Below the pieces are notes generated by a model that was given only the letters and a program-made list of their open reading frames with translations, searched no databases and was not told where the DNA came from. This document shows positions 50,501-63,000 of a stretch of 64,000 bases of DNA, piece after piece. Location: assembly GCF_030848805.1 (NCBI RefSeq), contig NC_092362.1, positions 23,135,020 to 23,199,019 of the forward strand. The letters run 5' to 3'. The position numbers and the translations under genes are program-made. The DNA is from Temnothorax longispinosus. Taxonomy: Eukaryota > Arthropoda > Insecta > Hymenoptera > Formicidae. How positions within the stretch are numbered: position 1 is the first letter of the stretch; every line of letters begins with the position of its first letter.

Positions 50501-52818
50501 CAAAAATATGTACGGTGTAGACTGTAGACTAATGAACTTTGAACTGTCTGGTCTATCAATCGTGAGAAGTATAATTAATACATTTTTTTAAATTATATCA
50601 GTGATATTGATATTAAATTATGTGACGGAACTTTGTCATCAGTTATTCCAAAATACATGTTAATTTGTCAAACATCCATGTTAAAGCACGCGGTTGGACG
50701 AAATTCCTGAACGCGTTTCGTAAGTCCGATCGATGGCGATGAATTTTTAACGGTTTAATTAATTCTCGGGCAAAGCCGATAAGTATCACTATTCGATTGA
50801 ATCGTTAATGGCCATGACTAAAATTATATACTCGCATGCAATTCTGAAGTATCGGGCGCGCTGTATTCACAGTCCGTGCGATTTATTTATATGAACCGAT
50901 TAAACGAAATGGACCGCTCGTCGGTAGTTTTCAATTACATTATTCAGCGATCACGCGCGCTGCGCGAAATACATCGGCCGGCGCGGGCGTAGCTGTCCAA
51001 AATTCTAATTGCGTGCAATATTGCACGCGCGTTTATACGTGTGGGACAGAATAGGAAAATGACAGGAATTTCAGGCATGTTCGTGCAAATTAGAAATTGC
51101 GATCTGCAGCTGCACCTATATCAAGCAATTTTGTTACAACTTAGTTCCGATGTAGCATTTTTAACAATGGTAACTTTTAATACAAATTAATATACAATCT
51201 TTAAATTAGCGATAATTTTTAACTCAATAATTATACTAATTATATAGAAATTAATATAACAGCATTTATAGTTTAAATTATATTTTGCACGATTATATAA
51301 CGTTGCAACATATTTACGCGTGCTTTCGCAAATTTAAAATATCATGGAATTATATTGTTTTAATAGATGTTATTTAATTATTACAAGTATCAAAGATGTA
51401 GATAGCTACAAATTAAAAACGAGAAACAAATATATACACAACTAAAATAAAATATAAACGTTAAAAATGTATATAAGCGTGAAAAATAATCATAGTCTCG
51501 AAATAGTTACGACACGTGCAGCAAGCAAAGTTTGTTATTCAACACGTTACGTCATTGAAAAGTGACGTGTGTGTATATTCATTCCACGTAGACTTGCAAG
51601 TTGATTTGTCTAACGATTACTTGACTGTCTGTGATAAAATGATGATACTATTTCATGCCAAGGATATATAAATTGACTCTGTCATTTATCATGGTGAAGG
51701 GCAAATGCATAAACGTGCAAAATATAGTCTAACAGTTGAATCGTCCACATACTTTTCAGTGGCGATTAAATTGCAACGACAATTACCAGCGTTTATAATA
51801 TTTATCTTCTTATTAACACAAGCTAATGAAAGATCACGGATGGATGCAAGTTTTCTCAGAAATAGACAAGAAACGCAACGATACTACCAGTTTCAGTATA
51901 ATGATTTATCGCAGAGTCTCAAAACGATTTTCTTTATTAAAATCATTTTTACACACGTGTTATGAAGATTTACGTTAGTATTTTAATAAATTAAGAATAA
52001 AGGATTCTAATTTAAGAGAAATTTTATTGCACATGCACCGCCTTTATTTACAATTTTAACGTTTCGAGTCTGCAGAAATGTTAATAATAATTTATTTTCC
52101 TAGGAATAAGTGAAGAAAAAATGAATATTTTAGTCGTAACTATGTGAACAATTACCTATAATTTAAGTTCAAATAATGCGTAACGAGAGGTAATATTTAC
52201 TTTTAGTAATCATTTATCAACGATTAAGTCGCACGTGTTATTATAAAAAACAAATATTCGATAAAATATCAAAATTTTTAAATGATAAGATGACGAAAGA
52301 TACGATAACGTTGCGGCGCCGGTCGGATTTAACGGTGTCGATGACCGTTTTATTGATCCCATCGGCAAATTCTAAATTACAGTAGCTTAGCCAAGAAGAA
52401 TGTTGCTATTTGAACGTGCGCATTTTCATCCATAAATTACGCGCGATGAAAAATTACATTGCTGGCCTCGTGTAGATTTACAATTATACTCTGTTATCGC
52501 GTTGCGCACATATTTACCTAATGGCGCGCTTTAAAGTCTGTCAATAATGACTCGATGATGGAAAGACTCATCACCATAATTAATCACAACTTTATTGTAA
52601 AATAGCCATTGAATAATAGCTCTGAATAAATAAATCTGATGTAACAAATACATAAATATTTTTAATAAAGTAAGAATAATTCTATGTAGATTTTGCTTTA
52701 ACAGAATTTTCATTCAAGATTTATTTACGCAGTGATCTTTATATCACCGTTGAATATTTATACGTGTTGAAGAAAAGTGGCGTGAAATTAAATTTCTCTA
52801 AGAGAAGATTAATTCTGA

Positions 52819-52861
52819 ATTAATTAAAGAACTAGATGAAGGAGCTAGTTCTTTAATTAAT
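52819..52861. repeat. 17-bp perfect hairpin
   Basis: The arms at 52819-52835 and 52845-52861 are exact reverse complements with a 9-base loop. The stem contains AAAGAACTAG and is AT-rich. Confidence 0.85.
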
Positions 52862-55800
52862 ACTTAAGGAATAAGTTTAATAATAATATATCTTCTAGAC
52901 TTTTTAGAGCTTTGACAGGAGAAAGACAAAATTGTTGCCATATCCTATAAAACTAGATATACGTAAATTAAGTTAGTTCGATCTCGATATGAAAATATAT
53001 GATTTTTATTGAAGCCGAGAAAGGCAGGAAGTAGACTTAATTTTTTTCATTGCAACGTATGTTTTCACTACGCATTGCGGTGCCATCGATTTCGACGAAA
53101 TGGCCAGCATATACGTATTTTATTGTTACTCACCATTGGTCGTTGTTCGTGACACCTATACGCGCGGCTTCCTCTTCAGACTCAATTTGCGAAATTCCAT
53201 CCGATGCGTTTCAACGTTCGAATATAAGTTTCGTTAAGTCGTTGCAAAATGTGGACCGTTGCGAGGTACTCGGGCGCTGAATGCAGTCGTTATGTTCCCA
53301 CCGTGCTCGCTTCATCCACCCCCGGCGGCGCTCTCTCACAACCCTTCGTGGAGTACTCGTTCCACGAACTCTCTCCTGCCATTCGCTCCTCGTTCGAAAC
53401 AATTGTATGGCGTAGAAGACGAGGATAGCTGAAAGATAGTCGGACACTAGCCTTCCGTAAGATCCTCCTTCGAATAAAGTGACAATTTCCAATGTTGCTC
53501 GAATTCTCGGCACAGAGTGGCTCCAGGGCGAATCACAGGATAATCCCGAGCAACGTCCCCTCCAATATCGGTTCTACAAGCGATGGCACTTCTTCTAATG
53601 GAGCCCGTGTCTGCAATGCATTTATGTTTACTGCGATTGCAGCTGCTTCTTACGTTTATTTCCGCTAAGCGTCGATTGAAAGGGTCTGCATGGTTGATCT
53701 TACGATGGATTTTCCGATTAACAGTTACCCTTGACAGACAATCTTATCTTAATCTCACAAAACCGCTGGTACTCTTAACGTTATCCTGGTTGTTAATCGC
53801 ACGGAGAATTAATTTTCCGTGCTTAGAATGGTGCAAAAGAAATACGAATACCTAAAGACTGCAAATATTATCGGAAAAAATTAAATTAAATTAGATACCG
53901 ATAAATATAGGATTTTTAGTTAAAAAGGTTTTGTATAGCAAAACTAAAATTATTTTTGCGTTTAAGAATTAATGACAACATCTTGATTATATTTTACATC
54001 TTATAATTTTTTTCGATATGGCGAATAAGTATTTCATACTTTCATAAGTTAGAGAACTGTGGATGGAAATGGTTTTATTTTAGACGCACTTATTTGGGCT
54101 GGAAATTTTATTTTAGACCGCACACACAATATTTTGTTTATGCAGTATTCATATTTATTTTTTTAGTAGTAAAAAATTACATATAAAATATGGTTGACAT
54201 GTAACATAAAACGCGTGAAATAAACCTCTCACCGCAGCAATTTCAGGTCATAAATAACACTGCAAAATCGTAGAACAAAACATCAGATTTTTCGTAAAAA
54301 AAAATGTTTATATTATATCGCTGCATATCACGCACTAAAAAAAATTGATACAAAACATGCATACGGTGAAAGAATAATGTACTGCTATTACTGCGTATAT
54401 GTGTCGGTTGATAAGCGCTAACGCAGGAACGAAAAAATATGCATTTGCAAAAGATGCATTTTTGAATTAATTGAGATTGCAGTGCAATGGAAATTTTATA
54501 CGCGATATGGAGGTTTGAAAATATTTTGGCCATACACGCCATATTTTCCCTTTCTTTTTTCCTCTCTTCTCTCCCCTTCTGTCTCTTCTTTTTTTCTGTT
54601 TTACAGAGCTTTATTTAAAAGGACAACCTGCTATCCGTTATCGTTATTGCGCTCCTCTTCTCCAGGAAGTTAATCCAATCAACCGCGTCATCCCTGTGAA
54701 ATTTCCAGTCAGCGAGGGAATGGCCGAGATGAAAATGAAACGTTCTTGAAACTAGTCGATTTCACGACAGCCCTAGCAATTTTCTTGATCTCCCTTATCG
54801 AAAAATGCATCTTTTTGGGATGATCGTATCGAGTTGAAGGGTATCCTCGAGCCAAAAGTCGCAATTTGTATTTCATCAAGCAGAACGTAGATTTTGTCAT
54901 GCGTGCGACGAAATGCCTTTTCATACAGAAATATAATATCAGCATGCATATTTTTTCTAATCTATTATATTAATGTCAAGATAATCGCAATTGATTGATA
55001 TATCAGAAGTTGAGTGGAACTAAGGTCAAATGACGTAGCGGAATGTTACGATACTTAAAAATGTATTTTATACCGAGTAATTGACATTGAGAATTGATAT
55101 GATTAATGATAGTTGATTTTGACTTGATTAATGCAGCAAGAATTCTTGCATATTCTAACAATTTTTTAAATGACGCAACAGAGTAACACGTGTCGCAATT
55201 ATAAAATCACACATATTTATAGTTTATCGATTTCAATGAAAAGAAAGAATTTTACGAAAAGAGAGAATTACGTTTTCCTTTAATATTTCTTTAGGTTTCA
55301 TAACTATTGGGACTTACTATCAATCGTCAATCATAATGACCGTATTGTCGGAGTCGCATGTAATTCGGCGATATCATTTGGTAGTTATGCGTATTGCGAA
55401 ACGCGACGCGTCATTCAGATATCGTCGATTGGAGCCGGAGGGACTTGGCTCAACGAGCAAACGGCGTTCTTAAGAGTCTCGCGAAGTGTTTGTAATGACT
55501 GTGCTGACTCTGGAATATCTAGAAGTTGGCAGTAGATGTGTCCCCTGACCCATCTCGGTTATTGGAAGACGATAATGCAGCGATGCTCATCCAATTATTA
55601 TCAATGAATGTCGTTCCTAAGAGCTGCTCGCATCGGCTGAGCGATTTTTACACCTTGCTGGAAACGATCGTTAGGCTCTAGATAATCACTCGATGGCCGG
55701 TGATTAATTTCTCGTTAATGTCAAGCTGCAGGAAGAATTCCACGAGGGTTTCTATCGATACCATGAATTTTCTCATTCCGTTATCGTTGCATGAAAAATT

Positions 55801-56438
55801 TAATGAGCAGACTAATTTGTTTTCTTTTTGTCTAAATACGTAATCAACTACTCTATAATCTCTTGTGATTGTGGCAATAAATACCAACTGTAATACAAAA
55901 TTTTATGCTAATCTTTGATTCTGCGGCTTAAAAGAATTGATTTAGATATTAGACATTGAGTAATAACGTAATATTTTATTTGCTGTATTGTATCTTTATA
56001 CACGAACAGTATAAGAGTGATTGCATAGTAAAATTTAAAAAAATCAGTATCGTGATTTGTGTATTTAAAAATATTTACATAAAATAATTTTAGTTTTAAA
56101 ATTTATACTGTATGTGAAATTTAATATAACAAAACAGAAATATTTATACCTAAATAAATAATATGTATTGTTTAAATAAGGAATATGAGAAGCAATTTAC
56201 ACTGCAGCGGTTTACAATATTAACCAATATAGTGGTAGATAGAACTCTATATTTTGATATATTTATCATAATTATAACAATATTAATAGAAATACAAAAT
56301 ACAGATATAGCAGATATGTACTTCTTGATAAAGATTATATCTTTTAAAGTTATTTTTTAATGATTGAATAGCAAAATGCTGTTGCAGAAAAACAATTGTA
56401 AACTATTTAAGATGTAGCTTTCTTTAATATAAAAATAT

Positions 56439-56441
<3 letters not shown>

Positions 56442-56491
<50 letters not shown>
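56442..56491. repeat. TA dinucleotide microsatellite
   Basis: About 50 bp of uninterrupted alternating T and A, directly abutting the 5' end of the SINE. It may mark the insertion site. Confidence 0.95.
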
Positions 56492-56493
<2 letters not shown>

Positions 56494-56775
56494 GGCGGCG
56501 GTGTGGTCTAGTGGTAGAGCGCCAGACTCGTAAGTTCGAGTCCACTAGAGCTATGAATCATGGAAAAGTTTTTTCCGAAAAAACCGCGCCCCTCCGTGCA
56601 GATGCGGAGAAAACTGGGCTCTGTCTTTCGGAAGAGACGTTAAACCGTTGGTCCAAAGTAGGAAAGTAGGAAACAGTAAGGTAGTAGGATGAATTGGAGG
56701 TTAGGGTTGGGTACGTCCCTTTAAAACGCCCTTTAAGGCCCCTTGGGGTATATAAAGTAAAATTCTTTATCCTTA
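56492..56775 (+). mobile_element. tRNA-derived SINE
   Basis: The 5' end is tRNA-like, with an A box TGGTCTAGTGG (56504-56514) and a B box AGTTCGAGTCC (56533-56543), both matching RNA polymerase III promoter consensus. Only 18 bp separate them, so the 3' half of the anticodon arm and the variable region are missing; the remaining loop reads CTCGTAA, suggesting an anticodon CGT (Thr-like) origin. A non-tRNA body follows (about 56545-56750), including GACGTTAAACCGTTGGTCC, and the element ends in an AT-rich tail. It lies between TA-rich flanks. The right edge is approximate. It is not a working tRNA gene. Confidence 0.8.
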
Positions 56776-56779
56776 TATA

Positions 56780-57109
56780 AATATATATGCTTCTATTAGC
56801 ATTGTAGATAGTTCACAACATATTCACACACGTCTCATGCGCGCGGTTACAGCAAGTCAAGCTAAACGTGCCTTAAAATATGAGTCAACATACCCCATCT
56901 CTACATATATTTGATTTCAGTCATTTTATTAAATTACTGTTGTTACTCGAAATAACATGTCGTATAGAAACTTTTCTTTTAACTAATAATAAGTCACTTT
57001 GATCTACTTCTCAAGCTGAAGAACATTAATACGATATTTTGAAACGCTCGAAAATTTACTTGCCACTTCTTGAATTAGAGTTTTTTTTTTATTGTAAAAC
57101 TTGTTTGAT
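56780..57109. other. spacer between the SINE and the TTAA element
   Basis: AT-rich sequence with nothing recognisable. Confidence 0.5.
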
Positions 57110-57706
57110 TTAAGGATGTATGGGTCGTACAGTCCTTGCTAAAAGTTAAACTTAATTTCAATAAAAGAAGACTTTGCATGTATGTCAAACAACTCAAAAA
57201 TTTTTATATGTTAGAAGGGATTACCGTTAACAGTTTGAGTATGATTTTTTGTTCTTTAAATAATTAGTATTGTTTAAACAATTAAAAAAATTGTTTTGTT
57301 GCAAAAAATTTTGAAACTTAAAATACAATATCAATGATGTATGTTTTACACATAAAAAAAGTTTAAGAAATATCTCTTAATGGTTTATTTATATTTTATT
57401 TATATTTACAGCAAAAATGTCGATTCTCTATAAGGGATAATGTTAATTTTATCAACTTTAAACTTAAATAACTCTTAAATAACTTCAAAATTTTACAGAG
57501 TATTTTTAATTTAATTTAAAAACAATTTACAGCATTTTCTGAATATATTTGAAATACCTCTAATACATCCTTAATTACAATAACTTTTAAACCAGTAAGA
57601 GAATTGTGCTGAAATTTTACATAGATACTTAGACGTAATAATAGAACAATCTATGAAATTTTTAGATTTTTGGTAATGCTTTGAGATGTCACCCATACAT
57701 CCTTAA
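57110..57706. mobile_element. non-autonomous DNA transposon with TTAA target duplication
   Basis: The element (57114-57702, 589 bp) starts GGATGTATGGGT and ends with its exact reverse complement. It is flanked on both sides by TTAA (57110-57113 and 57703-57706). TTAA duplication is characteristic of piggyBac and also of Kolobok elements. The interior is AT-rich with no coding capacity, and near 57560-57575 it contains a related inverted-end motif (AATACATCCTTAATT), so an older end or a nested copy is possible. It would need a transposase supplied from elsewhere. Confidence 0.82.
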
Positions 57707-58849
57707 ATAAAACTTTGGGAAAAGTACCTATGTCATAAAAGATATATTTTGTGATAACTTTTCCATTGTTTCTTTCGCCATAAATACATAAACGGGACGC
57801 ATTGCCAACTTGCTCCCTGTGCCAACAAGCCTCGGTCTCCCCTAAAACATTTTTTATTCATATCAGCTTTATCTACTTTTTAATAATATATTTGATTTTA
57901 CATATTAATATATTAAATAAACTTTTTGTCTCGCCACAGCACATTTCTTGAAAATAAATAAATTTATAGAAATTTTTAATGAAAATGTTATAAATTTATG
58001 ATAAGCACATTAGTTTCTTAATTATTTAATGTTATTTATATATCAAAAAATTTGATTTGCGTATGATAAGCAACAATAAAAGATGATAAAACGAGAATAG
58101 TTTCCATGAGATCCATATATGATAAAGATCTATTCGAATGATATGAGCGAAGTCACCTAGGGAATCCTGAACACGTCCACTTTGTATACGACCAAATTTA
58201 TCAGGCGGGACCTAAATAAAGCTCGATCTCTCTGCAGAACTGGGAAGTCATATCACGCTTCGACCCCATGACCACGAAATCCCAATTCCCGATTCAGGAA
58301 ATGGCATTGTTCCTGGTAGAGTTCGATCTGGAATTAAAGCTTTTTATCGCGTGGTCGGCAGTAATTCTCATAGTTTCCGGAAATGCATTATTGAAAAGCC
58401 TTTAACTACACATAACATATTTCCAGATGTCGTCAATAACGACTCGATGCACTGTAATGAATCGTGAATAATTCAGCAAAGACATTAAGACAGTCTACAG
58501 TCATCTGTTTTTAAGCCTTTATCCCAGTGTGTATTGAAGAATTATTCTTATCAATTATAAATAAATGAATAATTTATTATCTGGCAAGAGAAAGCATAAT
58601 TTTTTATATAAGATTTAACAAATTAATATAATTATGCAAACATTTAATATAGTTTTTAAGACAATGCTTTATTTAACTGGAATATTAATCAATGTTCCGT
58701 TATATCTCTATCTACTTCGCAAATTTGTAACTTTATATTACTTTAACGTATTCGTCTCTGTAAGAAACAAGATCTATTGTCGGAATATAAACAAAAGAAA
58801 GGCTAATCTTCCACGAACATTCAGCGCATAAAGAAATCCTTTCGCGACA
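57707..58849. other. non-coding stretch
   Basis: AT-rich except for a more balanced segment at about 58130-58390, where no frame or motif was recognised. Confidence 0.5.
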
Positions 58850-59588
58850 AACTCGGACACCTCGCGCAAATGTCCGAATTTCGCTATCGCGCATTATCCG
58901 CTAGGATTTTGCGCCATTAGCGGCCGCGATTCGTTGGCTCGAGTGAGGTAGGCGGGGTTAAAAAGCTCTCGTGTCGAGGGGGTAAGTTCCAAACTTTCGC
59001 GATGAGGGGGCATAAAGTTCTAGGAAGCGGGTAGGAAGCGTCGGTGATACCGGGCTACAGTAACAATGAGATGCAGTGTAACTAAGCCCTTTTAAACCCC
59101 CCTGTTCCTCGCGTTCGTGTCCGACCATCCCCCGCGCTTTTCCTCTCGCTCCACCTACGACGACGGTTGCACTTTCTCGAGCTTTCATTTAGGAAAACAA
59201 TTGTGAAAGCATCGTGCACACCGAAAGAGCAAAGCGGTGCGCGGCCTGAAAGGGGGAAACCCTCTTTCCCCCCTCTCCCACCACTATCTTCTCATCACGC
59301 CCGCGTGTGTCCGCGCGCGCGTCATGAATACTACACCGCGCGGTGTAAACTCGCACTCGTAGATTCGTTCGTTGCAAAGGATACCGTCGTCGTCATTGTT
59401 TTATTTCGCGGTCGCGAGAACATGCTCGCGTTATGTATGGATTTCCTGCGGCAGATTAAAGTGCCCTTTGTTGTAAATCCCAGGGACGCGAGTCCGCGGC
59501 CGTGCGCGCCGCGCCGAGCGGAATTATCGACCGGCGATTTATTATTTAAGTTCCCTAAAGTGCGATCAGTAATTCATAGAAAATAGAG
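58850..59588 (+). promoter_or_regulatory. CpG-rich tract ending at a strong splice donor: candidate first exon
   Basis: CpG-dense sequence starts near 58840 and ends at AGAG followed by GTAAGT (GT at 59589-59590), with AT-rich sequence soon after. A 139-codon frame at 59167-59586 stops with TAG just before the donor, and a 76-codon minus-strand frame overlaps the left part; neither is recognisable. The arrangement resembles the tract ending at 7074. It could be an alternative first exon of the plus-strand gene, or the first exon of a gene lying to the right of the window. Confidence 0.38.
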
Positions 59589-59987
59589 GTAAGTTGCGTT
59601 AGCGAGCAAATGTTGCGTGAATGATTATACTAGTTTCTATATAAATTCGGCATACATTTGGTGCGTATACATATGTTACGCTTTTCGGATAGTATAACAG
59701 TAATGGAAAAAGTTACAATATGTACACAATGTTTGTATATTTTAATATTTTACACGTCGAATTTTCTTGAATTAGAAACATTCATGAGAGATAAAACATT
59801 TCGATTTAGTGCAGCATTCTGTGTAGATAGTTTACATGTATTCATTTTTTCGATATTCTGTATATAATATTCGAAATGCATTTTTTTTAATTCTTTGCCA
59901 CAACTCTTTAACGCAAAATCAATATTCAGAAGAAATTTCTTTGTACGCCGTTGCTTCATAAAAACTGCAAAGGATCATTGCAAGGGT

Positions 59988-59994
59988 AGAGAGG

Positions 59995-60071
<77 letters not shown>
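59988..60071. repeat. GA microsatellite
   Basis: About 84 bp of GA repeat with few interruptions, about 400 bp downstream of the donor at 59589. GA repeats near insect promoters can bind GAGA-type factors; this is not shown here. Confidence 0.95.
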
Positions 60072-60076
<5 letters not shown>

Positions 60077-63000
60077 CATTTTCCAATTAATTCATCTAAA
60101 CAAAGGCAAATGGTCCTGAGTCGGGTATTTAATACCTTGTGAGAACGAAATGCCTCAAGACCAAGCGTGATTAGTTTCTTCTTGAGCAGAAGCACAAATG
60201 GTCCGCCGTTGGTTGCATTTGCAGCGCTTTTATATTCGAAAAAAAAATTGTAAAAGCATCGCGCGTCGAAAGAAAGTGAGTATAAGCGACACATCGCCTG
60301 AAAAGAAAGATTCTTGCACAATGAATACTCACAATTACCAAAACCAGTCGCAAACTCGCCTTTGGTGACTGACTTGTTGTTGCGGAGACAATGTTCACGC
60401 GTGCTTTCGTTTTGGCTGTTAGAAAGACATCATTTCGTCGTGTTTTTCGCAAATCTCTCGCAGGGGAAATCAAACTGTCCCCGTTGTGTAAGAGAAACGC
60501 GGATAAATTTACTTTGTTCTGGAAAAAGAAATGTCCAACATTCCCGAACGTCGATATTGATGTTACGCGACAAAGAGTAGACGCGTGTATGCGATACGAT
60601 ATGCTGTCTATGATGTCTCTTTCGTGAGAAGTATAGTAATACATTTTACAAACACGTTTGTGAGTGTTTATGCAACTGGCAATCAATCTTTGCGAATGCG
60701 TAACAACCCGCTATATTAGAGTCAATTAGAGCCTACGTTAATCCTTCTTTTCTATAATCAATTTGCGACGTCAAGTCTTTTTTTACGAGAGAACATTTCA
60801 TCAGAAGATATCTCTAATTATTATTATCAACGTGAGAAATAATAGCACGTAGTTAAAGATGTGATATACGGTTTGATTAGCAAACTGTCTTTTACGCAAG
60901 AAGCTTAACTGCTTACGTCACGATTCGAGGAACCCTTCCATATTGACCTCGCATGTGAACTCCCGTCTCCGGTTAACTCGTGCTGGAAACCAAGAGTTTC
61001 GTTGTTGTCGGTTAGCCGAGACCTTCGACCGTCTTTTTCATTTAAACTGTATAATTGTACATTGAACGGACAGTGGAACCTCTAAGCTTCGGATTTCCAC
61101 GAGCCCCTGTATTTTCATCACGACCACGGTACTCTGATTGCCGTCATTGCTGGAACCTTCACGTGAAGCTTCACATGCCCGATTTGAGCTGCACGTAATC
61201 ATGGCGAGCCTAATCAATCAGACATTAAAGACTTAATTACGTTAAGTAAATGGGTAAATACAAAGTAAATACAAAGATCTTGAAAGGCAGACGGGCGATG
61301 AAAGATATAAAGAATTTGCTTCGAATAAACTTTCGACGTTGATCCTTTAAAAAAAGAAATTAGGTATTTATTTTAAAAGTAGAGATAAATATTTAAGCAT
61401 TGTGTAAGCTTGATTACGGATATAATTATTGACGATGTCATAAATAATTATAATTAATTCTGATACGCGCTTTGTGCATATCTGTTATCTGCAGATATCT
61501 ATAGATGTTAGTACATTTTTAATACGTAAGTAATACATCGCAGCTTCTGTTGGGTTTTAATTTCAACTTATGTAGCTTTTTATAGTAGTTATGGATTTAA
61601 AACGCAAAGTTCTATTTTAAAATCTTTGTATTTTATTAGAATTAATTATTTAACTTAAATCCTATTTAATGTTCTCTTATTACAATCTATCGTTAACACT
61701 GCTAATTAATTGTACGTATTTAATTAGAAATTAATTATTAATTGAGTTAATTGCTATTTAACATTAATATTGCACATATTATAAACATAATGATCACATT
61801 TTGATTTAAAATAGTTAAACAAATGGTAGTTTTATGAGTATATAATATTTTGCTACGACAAATATAATGAAAAATATAATAAAATTCAAAAAATTACCTT
61901 ACAATACAAAATACAATTAACAGTAAAAATTGTGCATGTATAAACTATATGGTACTTATTTATATTATTATTTTGCGCTATAATATTTTGTTTACGTTAC
62001 TATTTGTACCATATTACAGAAATTAATATAGTTTACAATTTAAACATTTTAATAATTATGTAGTAATTAATAATAATAATTGTTTAATAAGTGATATTCG
62101 CTTATTACTATATTAATTATATATATGTTATTCTAACACATATTAATATAATTTTTAACTTATTATGGAAAATACATTAAATATCTTAATAATAATGTTA
62201 TATTATTGCAGATGCAAAATAGCATGTTCCTAAAAAATTTAGCGCAATATTTGAAGATGGGATATTTCTATCTGGAAATCTGTTAAAGAGGTATAAATAC
62301 TTATAACTACAATCAACTGAAAATTTAACAAAGCGATACGCTTGCGCCGAAAATCTTAGGAACGCGCTTCTCTGCGAATCTCCGCAAAGCTGGAATTTAA
62401 ATTGCACGCTAAGCTTGCAGGGCGAGCTTTTCCTTCTATCGCTAAATGTAATTTGCATATTTCGTTTAAACGATGAACGACTCGATATAGCACGTTAAAC
62501 CGGGTAAAGAGATAACATTCGTGTGTACGCACTTGGAGCATGAATGAGCCAGGTCTTTCCGGATAATAAAGGGCGTAACGGACAAAATTGTCCTTTAAAC
62601 TGTACGACATTGTCGGGGCATATCTAACCGACAGATTTCGGTCCGATGCTGGTATGTGTCTTTCGCATATCGCTTATGGATTCGGCTATCGAGTTTTCCC
62701 GATGGCGCTGGAACTTCGCTAGACCAGGTAATTAAGCGGCGCTTGACACGTACGAACGGGGGGATGAAAATGCCACGCCGCTGTTATTTCGTCGCCTCCT
62801 GATACCACCTCTGACTACCGTAGCGCAGCTTAACGCTTTAATCTGTTCCGCGTCGTGCAACTTCTCGCCCTCGGATTTTCGACGAAGGGACGATTACGGG
62901 GGGGTTTGAGCGACTGCGTGTTCGGAATAATAATTATTGTTGTTTAGCGAAGTCGTCGAAACGTGCCGCGGCATAGTAAGGTCTTTACCGTTACGTACCT

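Larger units (their letters stand above)
46980..56440. other. non-coding stretch, mostly AT-rich
   Basis: No gene could be supported. CpG-richer patches lie at about 50690-51060, 53050-53580 and 54640-54900, with no recognisable frames. A purine-rich block is at 49095-49165. The 86-codon frame at 51705-51965 follows a TATA-like box, but nothing else supports it. Confidence 0.45.

Noticed and set aside
56492..56560. Intact tRNA gene
   Set aside because: Both internal promoter boxes are present, but the anticodon arm is incomplete and no acceptor stem closes, so it is a SINE head.
59167..59586. 139-codon plus-strand frame in a CpG-rich tract
   Set aside because: It ends with a stop just before a donor and has no recognisable protein features, so an untranslated exon is the better reading.
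60171..60686. 171-codon minus-strand frame, the longest in the window
   Set aside because: It has no recognised motif, overlaps plus-strand frames of similar quality, and has no clear promoter or splice context. Probably chance.
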